Source: an uncultured Ruminococcus sp.
Lineage (GTDB): Bacteria > Bacillota > Clostridia > Oscillospirales > CAG-272
DNA: 5,740 nucleotides
NCBI GenBank assembly: GCA_902783705.1
Contig: CACZSA010000110.1
Coordinates: 1 to 5,740, forward strand
Direction: 5' to 3'
In this document: one piece after another, positions 1 through 5,740 of the stretch
Layout of the letters: each line of letters begins with the position of its first letter
How positions within the stretch are numbered: the first letter of the stretch is position 1
Program-made: the position numbers and the translations under genes
The notes under the pieces: generated by a model
The model's input: only the letters and a program-made list of their open reading frames with translations
The model's database searches: none
What the model was told of the DNA's origin: nothing

Positions 1-6
1 AGGGTC

Positions 7-100
7 CTCTTGTCCGCCAGCCGCGCAGGCGAAAAAAACAATCGATTTGGTCGATTCCAAATCCGCAAGCGTCAGCGCGCAGAACACGAGAAAAAGCTCT
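7..100. repeat. Repeat unit 1 (94 bp)
   Basis: Full-length unit with an A7 tract at 32-38 and the 22-nt core at 40-61. It ends in GAGAAAAAGCTCT. It differs from unit 2 by one substitution just after the core and two in the terminal A-rich tail. Confidence 0.93.
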
Positions 101-194
101 CTCTTGTCCGCCAGCCGCGCAGGCGAAAAAAACAATCGATTTGGTCGATTCCAAATTCGCAAGCGTCAGCGCGCAGAACACGAGAAAATACTCT
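101..194. repeat. Repeat unit 2 (94 bp)
   Basis: Full-length unit with an A7 tract at 126-132 and the core at 134-155. It is nearly identical to unit 1, which suggests recent duplication or ongoing homogenisation. Confidence 0.93.
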
Positions 195-279
195 CTCTTG
201 TCCGCCAGCCGCGCAGGCGAAAAAACAATCGATTTGGTCGATTCCAAACCCGCAAGCGAAGCGCGCAGAGAAAAAACAA
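195..279. repeat. Repeat unit 3, shortened and diverged at its end
   Basis: The head and core (227-248) are conserved, but the A-tract has six A residues (220-225), GTCAGCGCGCAG has become GAAGCGCGCAG, and the AACACG found in units 1 and 2 is missing. The tail (261-280) instead resembles the head of a unit (CGCGCAG, A-run, CAAT). It may therefore be the decayed start of a fourth copy or a deletion between two related half-modules. Confidence 0.85.
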
Positions 280-328
280 TTCCTCCCCATTTTCCCCGCC
301 TATTTCTCTTATTTTTCACAAAAATAAC

Positions 329-357
329 TTGAAATTCTGCGGATTTCATCGTACAAT
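329..357 (+). promoter_or_regulatory. Putative vegetative sigma-factor promoter of the lipoprotein gene
   Basis: TTGAAA at 329-334 and TACAAT at 352-357 are separated by exactly 17 bp. Each differs by one base from the consensus TTGACA and TATAAT. The site lies in a locally AT-rich stretch between the GC-rich array and the gene. Transcription would begin near 364, leaving a leader of roughly 37 nt, too short for a riboswitch. The repeat array lies entirely upstream of this promoter, so it would act on DNA rather than as leader RNA unless another promoter reads through it. Called from sequence pattern only. Confidence 0.7.
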
Positions 358-385
358 TATTCTATTCTTCATCTTTGTTCTACCC

Positions 386-390
386 GGAGG
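386..390 (+). promoter_or_regulatory. Ribosome binding site deciding the lipoprotein start
   Basis: GGAGG lies 10 nt before ATG 401, a slightly long but usable spacing. Together with the promoter at 329-357 and the lipoprotein signal peptide starting at 401, it fixes the start there, although the reading frame stays open back into the repeat array. Confidence 0.8.
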
Positions 391-400
391 ACTTCCCTCT

Positions 401-3400
401 ATGTTTCTGCACCCCCTTCTCCGGCGCGCGGGGACCTCTCTGATTGCCGCGCTCGTTCTGGCGGCTGCCTTCTCTTCCTGTGAGAAAACCGCTCCCATCT
501 CCCCGAATCCGCCTCCTGCCGCGCAGACTCAGCCTGTCCAGACGGCGGATCCCGCGGCGTCCGATCCGGGCGCGACTCCGAACGACTACGCCCAGCCCGC
601 CCCCGTCATCTCCGGCGGTGTGGATGCGGACGCCGACGCTGTCGAGGGCATCGCCATCCGGAACGCCTCCGAGCTCTCCCGCATCGGCACGAGCGCGAAG
701 TTCCCGATGGACGGGCACTATGTCCTCGTCGCGGACCTCGATCTCTCGACGCTCACCTCCTTCACGCCCATCGGCGGCGCGGAGAGCGAAAGCGGCATCG
801 TCTCCGGCTCGAACGTCTTCACCGGGACCTTCGACGGACGCGGACACACCATCTCCGGCCTCAAGCTCGCCGTCAGTTCCTCGAAGCGCGTCCACGTCGG
901 CCTCTTCGGCTCCGTCGGATCGAGCGACCGGGACAATCCCGCCGTCATCAAGAACCTCATCCTGAAGGACGCGACGGTCCGGGGAAATGCGGCGGGCGTC
1001 GCCTGCTACGCGGTTCTCTGCGGGCAGTGCTCCGGATTCGTGACGATCGACAACATCGCGCTTCTCTCCGGCTCCGTGGAGGTCGCCAACAAGAGCGGCG
1101 ATCTGCTCGGCGTCGCGTCGCTCGTCGGTCAGTGCCGCACGGACACGAACACCGGCATGACCAACAAGCCCATCAAGATCACCAATATCTTCTCGAACGT
1201 CTCCGTCACCGCCGACAACCGGGGCAACTCGCCCTACACGAGCGGCATCATCGGACGCATCCGCGGCGGCGATATCGGTCAGCTCAAGAATATCGTCCAG
1301 CTCGGCACCGTCACCCATGAGGGCGCGGTCGGAGGCGGAAACGCCATCACGACCGGAGACGCGGGGTCCAAGGTCATCGAGAACGTCTACTACCTCGCGG
1401 GCTGCGGCGTCGACTGGGCCGAGTTCGGACAGGCGAAGTCCTACGAATCCCTCGCGGGCGGGAACCTCACCCTCGATCCCGAGGTCTGGCACGTTGCGGA
1501 AGGCCTCTATCCCATGCCCGAGATTTTGTACAACAGCCCCTATTTCGCGGTGGTGGATTTCGTCGCCCTCACCCTTGCCGAGGGAGAGAGCCCGGACCGC
1601 GTGGAGAGCGATTTCCCGCTGACCACATCCATCATGGGCAAGAACATCACCTGGAATTCCGACAAGCCCGCGACCATCCTCATCGACCAGGGCATCGCCC
1701 GCGTCACCAAGCCCGAGTTCGGGTATGAGACGGTCAAGCTCACCGCCCGCGCGGACGGCGTCATCAAGACCTACGAGCTCCGTGTCTTCTCCGGCGTCTA
1801 CGGCTCGATCGAGCGCGACGGAAACACGAACACCCTGATCGCGAAGAACTATCCCGCCGGGGTGACGTACAAGTGGATCGTCAAGGACGTCAAGTCCGGG
1901 AAGACGATCAACACCGATTCGACGAAGAACGCGTACGTCGACCTCGGGGAGAGCGCCGTCAACCGCATGGTCACCCTGCAGGTCGAGGGCTACGACGACG
2001 TGTACTATTTCGTCAGCAATCTCCCGACGGTCTATATCAACTCCTCCACCGGGTACTACGACGTCTCGAATGGCGGGTACAGCGCGGCGAACATGCGCAT
2101 CGCGACGAACGCGAAATTCCCCGACACGGCGTACGACGGCGGCATCTCGATCAAGGTCCGCGGCAACTCCACCGCGTGGGCCCCGAAGCGGCCGTTCAAG
2201 ATCAAGCTGGATTCGAAGGCCGACCTCTTCGGCATGGGCGCGAACAAGCACTGGTGCCTGCTCGCGAACTACTACGACCGCACCAACCTGCGCAACAAGG
2301 TCTCCTACGACTTCTCGATGGACCTCGGCCTCGTCGGATGCGATTCGGAGCTCGTGAACCTCATCTACAACGGCGAATACGTCGGCCTGTACGAGTTCAC
2401 CGAGGCGATCCGCGTCGGCGAGACCCGCGTCGACATCTTCGACTGGGAGGAAGAGGCGGAGGCCGTCGCGAAGGCCATCTACAAGAAGGAAGAACTTTCG
2501 AAGAGCGAGCGCGACAAGCTCGAGGACGCCATGGTCCGCGATCTCTCGTGGATCACGACGGGTGTATTCGGCGATTACAACATCGCGGACTACTACGACA
2601 TCTCCGGGTACGATATCACGGGCGGCTACCTCATCGAGGACGACGCCTACTTCGACGAGACGACCAAGTTCACGACTTCGAACGACATGAAGCTCATGCT
2701 GAAGAAGCCGGAATACCTCCGCACGAACAAGGAGATGATGGACTATATCCAGACCTACGTCCAGAACGCGGAGGACGCGATCTACGCGCCGAACCGCCTC
2801 TCGAAGGAAGGCCTGCACTACTCCGAGTACATGGACGTCGATTCGTTCGTCGACTTCTGGGTCGTCAACACCCTCTACAAGAACGTCGAGCTTCTGTTCA
2901 AGAGCTGCTATTTCTACAAGCCCGTGGGCGGCAAGCTGACGTGGGGACCCGTCTGGGATATGGACTGGACGTCCGCGAACCACGTGAACCTCGACCCGAC
3001 CTCCGCGCAGTACGACAGCTGGAAGCAGGGACAGAGCCAGGACCGCGAATACTGGTACAAGGCGCTGTACAACGATCCGTGGTTCGTTCTCGGACTCATG
3101 GAGCGCTGGAACTCCGTCGGGGACAAGGTCGACGCGATGTTCGTGCACTACGACGAGCTCGCCGAGGAGATTGCGGACGCCGCGGAGAGCGACAACCGCC
3201 TCTGGGGCTATGACTGGAAGTATTCGAGGGAGGTCTCGACCCTCCGGGAATGGCTCGTGAACCGCCGCGCGTGGATGGACGAGCAGACGGCGGATCCCGC
3301 GAAGTTCATCGAATCCCTCGGGTACTACAAGACCTCGAAGAAGATCGATCTGACCAGATGCGAGGACGTCGGGGACGCCTATGAGATCACCCTTTCCGTG

Positions 3401-3649
3401 ATGGACGGGGACGGGATCGCCTCGGCGGACGTCCTCCTCAACGGACATGTGTACCAGACCTCGATCGACGTGCAGGACGGCGCCGTGATCCGCGTGGACA
3501 AGGCCGACTGCCGCGACGCAGGCCTGTACAACGTCGTCGAGGTGCTGACGAAGGACGGGAGCGGGAACTACCTCGCGATCACGAAGCGGTCCGGCGAGAA
3601 GGGCTCGAACGCCAACGAAGCCGATTATCTCTACTGGATCGGGAATTGA
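401..3649 (+). CDS. Exported lipoprotein with GLUG-like, Ig-like and CotH kinase domains
   Basis: The product is 1082 residues. Residues 1-27 form a lipoprotein signal: a double Arg at 8-9, a hydrophobic core, and AFSSC with the lipidated Cys at 27. Residues 28 to about 80 are a Pro/Ala/Thr-rich linker. Residues about 85-370 look like the GLUG/beta-helix type (YVLVADLDL, PIG, FTGTFDGRGHTISGL, GLFG, IKNL). Residues about 380-465 resemble an atypical bacterial Ig-like domain (ITWNSDKPATI, VTKPEFGYETVKLTA). A second beta-rich segment of about 75 residues follows. Residues about 540-960 match the CotH atypical protein kinase family: RGNST 587-591, KRPFKIKL, NYYDRTNLRNK 623-633, NGEYVGLYEFTE 657-668, GGYLIEDD 741-748, LKKPE 767-771 and GPVWDMD with Asp853 and Asp855. 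An acidic/basic insert occupies about 683-735. Residues about 980-1082 are an unassigned, probably beta-rich domain. CotH of Bacillus spores phosphorylates coat proteins; here the enzyme would sit outside the cell, lipid-anchored. Its substrate is unknown and activity is inferred. No dockerin or sortase signal is seen. It is probably monocistronic. Confidence 0.9.
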   Translation: MFLHPLLRRAGTSLIAALVLAAAFSSCEKTAPISPNPPPAAQTQPVQTADPAASDPGATPNDYAQPAPVISGGVDADADAVEGIAIRNASELSRIGTSAKFPMDGHYVLVADLDLSTLTSFTPIGGAESESGIVSGSNVFTGTFDGRGHTISGLKLAVSSSKRVHVGLFGSVGSSDRDNPAVIKNLILKDATVRGNAAGVACYAVLCGQCSGFVTIDNIALLSGSVEVANKSGDLLGVASLVGQCRTDTNTGMTNKPIKITNIFSNVSVTADNRGNSPYTSGIIGRIRGGDIGQLKNIVQLGTVTHEGAVGGGNAITTGDAGSKVIENVYYLAGCGVDWAEFGQAKSYESLAGGNLTLDPEVWHVAEGLYPMPEILYNSPYFAVVDFVALTLAEGESPDRVESDFPLTTSIMGKNITWNSDKPATILIDQGIARVTKPEFGYETVKLTARADGVIKTYELRVFSGVYGSIERDGNTNTLIAKNYPAGVTYKWIVKDVKSGKTINTDSTKNAYVDLGESAVNRMVTLQVEGYDDVYYFVSNLPTVYINSSTGYYDVSNGGYSAANMRIATNAKFPDTAYDGGISIKVRGNSTAWAPKRPFKIKLDSKADLFGMGANKHWCLLANYYDRTNLRNKVSYDFSMDLGLVGCDSELVNLIYNGEYVGLYEFTEAIRVGETRVDIFDWEEEAEAVAKAIYKKEELSKSERDKLEDAMVRDLSWITTGVFGDYNIADYYDISGYDITGGYLIEDDAYFDETTKFTTSNDMKLMLKKPEYLRTNKEMMDYIQTYVQNAEDAIYAPNRLSKEGLHYSEYMDVDSFVDFWVVNTLYKNVELLFKSCYFYKPVGGKLTWGPVWDMDWTSANHVNLDPTSAQYDSWKQGQSQDREYWYKALYNDPWFVLGLMERWNSVGDKVDAMFVHYDELAEEIADAAESDNRLWGYDWKYSREVSTLREWLVNRRAWMDEQTADPAKFIESLGYYKTSKKIDLTRCEDVGDAYEITLSVMDGDGIASADVLLNGHVYQTSIDVQDGAVIRVDKADCRDAGLYNVVEVLTKDGSGNYLAITKRSGEKGSNANEADYLYWIGN

Positions 3650-3669
3650 GCAGAATCAAAGGCAGAACG

Positions 3670-3708
3670 AAACCGCCTGTCATCCGATAAGGACCGACAG
3701 GCGGTTTT
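3670..3708 (+). terminator. Intrinsic terminator shared by convergent genes
   Basis: AAACCGCCTGTC at 3670-3681 pairs perfectly with GACAGGCGGTTT at 3696-3707, a 12-bp stem with a 14-nt loop in which TCC and GGA could pair further. TTTT (3705-3708) ends the plus-strand hairpin. The site sits 20 bp after the lipoprotein stop and 12 bp beyond the stop of the minus-strand phosphodiesterase gene. On the minus strand the U-tract is weaker (TTTCGTTCTG), so it probably works best for the plus strand but may serve both. Confidence 0.9.
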
Positions 3709-3720
3709 AGTGTTCAATTT

Positions 3721-4545
3721 TCACTCCGGAAGATAATGCTCGAAGATCACGGCGTCGGCGTCCGGGGCGTCTCCGGCTTCCCGGGAGGTCCAGCGGAACC
3801 GCAGGGCGCCCATCCCTTCCGCCAGGCGCACGGCGAGGGGGACATCCCCGATCCGGTACGCGATGAACTGCGGGCGGGCCAGCGCGTTGAGAAGCGTGTT
3901 TCCGAGCGCGATCCCGGTGAGCGCGGACATCTTCTCGTCCTTCACATAATACCTTGGCGGTTCGGCGAGCTGTCCGCGGAGGATCTCCGGGGCGTTCTGC
4001 CGGTACCAGAGGACGATCCGCGGGTCGAAGCTCTCGATGCAGAACGGGCCGGCGTACGCGCGGAGGAGGGCCGTCGTCTTCTCACAGAGCTCGCGGTTAT
4101 GCGGTCCGGTTTTCAGTTCCACGAGGAGCGGGACCCGTCCGCCGATCACGCCGAGCACTTCGGAGAAGAGCGGGATCCGCTCGTCCGAGTGCGCGAGCCG
4201 GAGCCGGGACAGCTCCTCCCATGTGAGCGAATCCACCCGCACGGGCGAGCCCGCATCGGGGAAGCACATCCGGTTCAGCGTATCGTCATGAAATACGACG
4301 ACCTGCCCGTCCTTCGTGAGCTGGACGTCGAGCTCGATGCCGTACCCGGAATCCGCGGCGAGCCGGAAGGCCGGGAGGGAGTTCTCCGGGACGGACTGAT
4401 CCTTTGCATACAGGCCGCGGTGCGCGTACCGGACGCCCGAGAAGGTCTTCTTCTGCTCCTCCGACGCGCTCCCGGGGGCGAGGAGAAAGGCGGCGGCGCC
4501 TGCGCATCCGGCGAGGGCGAGGAGGGCTTTTGCTGTGCTGTTCAT
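3721..4545 (-). CDS. Membrane-anchored glycerophosphodiester phosphodiesterase
   Basis: The product is 274 residues, a usual length for the family. Glycerophosphodiester phosphodiesterases hydrolyse glycerophosphodiesters to glycerol-3-phosphate plus an alcohol. The catalytic TIM-barrel signature is complete: AHRG (His42, Arg43), PENS (Glu54, Asn55), GIELDVQLTKDG (Glu71, Asp73), VFHDDTLNR (His86), LVELK (Glu143, Lys145), CIESFDP and a C-terminal RWTS (Trp252). The ligands Glu71, Asp73 and Glu143 are those expected for the divalent metal. Residues 7-23 form one hydrophobic segment, so the enzyme is probably tethered with its catalytic domain outside the membrane. An LAGC at 11-14 resembles a lipobox but is followed by more hydrophobic residues. 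The start is supported by a GGAGG 5 nt upstream. It follows the MFS gene by 10 bp and is probably co-transcribed with it. The exact substrate is unknown; a glpQ/ugpQ name would be a guess. Confidence 0.93.
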   Translation of the reverse strand: MNSTAKALLALAGCAGAAAFLLAPGSASEEQKKTFSGVRYAHRGLYAKDQSVPENSLPAFRLAADSGYGIELDVQLTKDGQVVVFHDDTLNRMCFPDAGSPVRVDSLTWEELSRLRLAHSDERIPLFSEVLGVIGGRVPLLVELKTGPHNRELCEKTTALLRAYAGPFCIESFDPRIVLWYRQNAPEILRGQLAEPPRYYVKDEKMSALTGIALGNTLLNALARPQFIAYRIGDVPLAVRLAEGMGALRFRWTSREAGDAPDADAVIFEHYLPE

Positions 4546-4550
4546 CCGGG

Positions 4551-4555
4551 CCTCC
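4551..4555 (-). promoter_or_regulatory. Ribosome binding site of the phosphodiesterase gene, directly after the MFS stop codon
   Basis: On the minus strand the sequence reads TGAGGAGGCCCGGATG. The GGAGG immediately follows the TGA stop of the transporter gene and lies 5 nt before the ATG at 4545; the A of TGA can extend it to AGGAGG. This arrangement favours translational coupling and supports an operon. Confidence 0.85.
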
Positions 4556-5740
4556 TCAGTCGTCGATCGCTTCGAGCCCCTTCGCGTTCGCCACCTTCTT
4601 CGCGCGGATGTTCTTCACGAGCAGGGTGAAGACCGTGCAGGAGAGGGCGAAGAGGACGGTCGCGTAGATCGGGAGGGCGCGCCAGAGAAGCGTGACGTTG
4701 AAGACGAAGCCGAGCAGGACGGGCGTGATGGTCTGCGCCGACATGGAGGCCGCGTAATAGTATCCGGTGAACTGCCCGATCTTCTTCGACGAGCAGAGCT
4801 CCACCACCATCGGGAAGGAGCAGTTGTGCACGAGCGCCATGCCGTAGCCCTTGATCGCCCAGACGACGAAGAGCAGGGCCGGGAAGGCGTATTCCCCGTG
4901 CTCGCCCGTGACCTTGCCGGTCGGGGCGACGAAGCACATGACGATCATGCCGCAGACGGTGAGCGCGAGACCCGAGGAGATCGTCCACTTCCGCCCGATC
5001 TTATCGGCGATGATGCCCGCCGTGGCAAAGCCGACGACCGACGCGAGGCCACCGAGGATCGTGAGGATCATCGTCGCGCTGGAGACGGAGTTGAGGTAGT
5101 AGATGACGTAGTTGCCGATGTAGGTGCCGATCGCGTTGTCCGCCATGAACCAGAGGAATTCCGCGCCGAGGATCGCCATGAGCATCCGGCGGTTCGCACG
5201 GGTCATCGGGGCGTCGTCGTCGACCGGGTTCTCGATCGCCGCCAGCTCTTCGCCGAGGGCCAGCTCGTCCCGCATTTCCTCCGCGATCCGGTTCTCCCGG
5301 ACCGTTGCGAAGAGGACGAGGGCGGAGATCACCATGAGGACGGAGGCGACGATGAACGGGATCTCGACGGTCCAGAGGTTCCGGGCCGCGTCTCCCGCGT
5401 TGATGTAGGAGGAGAGGGGCAGGAAGATGCCGAGGACCGTGGCGAACGCGCCGCCGAGATAGCCCATGATGTTGATAATGCCGTTGGCTTTGGCGCGCAG
5501 GGGCTTCGGCGTGATGTCCGGCATGAGGGCGACCGCCGGGTTGCGGTACATCATCATGAAGAGCAGAACGAGGGCCATCATCGCGACCATGCCCGCCACG
5601 TTGTTCTTATGGAAGAAGAGCGGGATGAAGGGGAAGGCGACGGCGGCGACGAAGGTGCCCGTGAGGATATAGGGCATGCGCTTGCCGATCGGGGTCTTCG
5701 TGCGGTCGGAGAGGGAGCCGAAGATCGGGAGCAGGATGAG
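4556..5740 (-). CDS. SLC45-like MFS transporter, N-terminus outside window
   Basis: The frame is open to the right edge. The 394 visible residues begin LILLPIFGSLSDRTKTPIGK, so the Met at 5677 is internal: it falls within the loop 2-3 signature (GSLSDRTKTPIGKR) of the major facilitator superfamily. About 60-80 residues, including TM1-2, should lie beyond the edge. About ten hydrophobic helices follow. A second-half copy of the signature, GIIADKIGRK, occurs at window residues 242-251. RNPAVALMPDITPKPLRAKANGI (66-88) resembles the segment after TM4 in SLC45/sucrose-proton symporter relatives found in Bacillota. An acidic cytoplasmic loop (about 148-178) links the two halves. The protein is likely a proton- or ion-coupled importer of a sugar or glycoside; the substrate cannot be read from sequence. 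It shares an apparent transcript with the downstream phosphodiesterase gene. It does not resemble the GlpT (organophosphate) branch. Confidence 0.85.
   Translation of the reverse strand, partial: LILLPIFGSLSDRTKTPIGKRMPYILTGTFVAAVAFPFIPLFFHKNNVAGMVAMMALVLLFMMMYRNPAVALMPDITPKPLRAKANGIINIMGYLGGAFATVLGIFLPLSSYINAGDAARNLWTVEIPFIVASVLMVISALVLFATVRENRIAEEMRDELALGEELAAIENPVDDDAPMTRANRRMLMAILGAEFLWFMADNAIGTYIGNYVIYYLNSVSSATMILTILGGLASVVGFATAGIIADKIGRKWTISSGLALTVCGMIVMCFVAPTGKVTGEHGEYAFPALLFVVWAIKGYGMALVHNCSFPMVVELCSSKKIGQFTGYYYAASMSAQTITPVLLGFVFNVTLLWRALPIYATVLFALSCTVFTLLVKNIRAKKVANAKGLEAIDD

Larger units (their letters stand above)
7..279. repeat. Tandem array of three ~94-bp units upstream of the lipoprotein gene
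   Basis: The string beginning CTCTTGTCCGCCAG occurs at 7, 101 and 195, an exact 94-bp period with no spacers. By eye, copies 1 and 2 differ at only three positions. Copy 3 has lost one A from the A-tract and has a shortened, altered tail. Each unit has a GC-rich head (CCGCCAGCCGCGCAGGCG), an A6-A7 tract, an invariant 22-nt core with interleaved inverted repeats, and a second GC-rich/A-rich tail. The period is not a multiple of three, so each copy shifts reading frame, which argues against a coding repeat. The array ends about 50 bp upstream of the -35 box of the lipoprotein gene. More copies may lie beyond the left edge, although bases 1-6 already differ from the expected unit end. Function is unknown. 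Confidence 0.95.

Noticed and set aside
7..279. CRISPR array
   Set aside because: The units are contiguous and identical along their whole length. There are no unique spacers between short repeats and no cas genes in view.
10..332. Several small frames through the repeat array on both strands
   Set aside because: The same DNA unit is read in successive frames because its 94-bp length is not a multiple of three. The peptides are basic and repetitive, with no ribosome binding sites and no known family.
364..400. Riboswitch or attenuator in the lipoprotein leader
   Set aside because: With the predicted start near 364 the leader is only about 37 nt, and no hairpin or U-tract is visible in it.
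380..3448. 1022-residue open frame on the minus strand, antisense to the CotH lipoprotein gene
   Set aside because: Its codons lie exactly opposite the sense codons, so it is stopped only by sense TTA, CTA or TCA, which the G/C-ending codon bias avoids. The product is low-complexity Val/Arg/Asp/Glu-rich with no recognisable domain, whereas the sense strand has a clear lipoprotein with CotH motifs.
3736..4629. 297-residue plus-strand frame opposite the phosphodiesterase gene
   Set aside because: It is a codon-bias shadow: low-complexity Arg/Gly/Glu-rich, and it overlaps a complete phosphodiesterase with all catalytic motifs on the other strand.
5675..5677. ATG at 5677 (minus) as the start of the MFS gene
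   Set aside because: The frame continues upstream to the window edge and encodes the conserved GSLSDRTKTPIGKR loop directly before this Met, so the gene is truncated by the window and starts outside it.

Overview
The window looks like a GC-rich chromosome fragment, most likely from a Bacillota (Clostridia-type) bacterium. The clues are GGAGG ribosome binding sites, a lipoprotein carrying a CotH kinase domain, and a membrane-anchored glycerophosphodiesterase of the type common in gut Clostridia. This assignment is an inference from protein style and was not tested by any search. Codon use is strongly biased to G/C at third positions, which produces very long meaningless antisense reading frames.

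Layout. Bases 1-400 hold no convincing gene. They contain a tandem array of about 94-bp units (three copies, 7-279, possibly continuing beyond the left edge), then a pyrimidine-rich stretch, then a good housekeeping-type promoter (TTGAAA, 17 bp, TACAAT) and a ribosome binding site. Bases 401-3649 (+) encode a 1082-residue exported lipoprotein: lipobox, Pro/Ala-rich linker, GLUG-like beta region, bacterial Ig-like region, CotH-type atypical kinase domain and an unassigned C-terminal domain. A strong hairpin terminator (3670-3708) lies between this gene and the convergent genes on the minus strand.

On the minus strand are an SLC45-like MFS transporter (4556 to the right edge, N-terminus outside the window) and, 10 bp downstream of it, a membrane-anchored glycerophosphodiester phosphodiesterase (4545-3721). 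The tight spacing, with the downstream ribosome binding site directly following and touching the upstream stop codon, indicates one transcript. A combined role in import and breakdown of a glycerol-phosphate or sugar compound is possible but unproven.

The least explained part is the repeat array just upstream of the lipoprotein promoter. Each unit has an invariant 22-nt core in which two inverted repeats interleave (AATCGA-TTTGG-TCGATT-CCAAA). The same core also reads as a 9-bp-spaced direct repeat of TCGATT. It could be a multi-site regulator target, a set of alternative hairpins, or a dispersed intergenic repeat.
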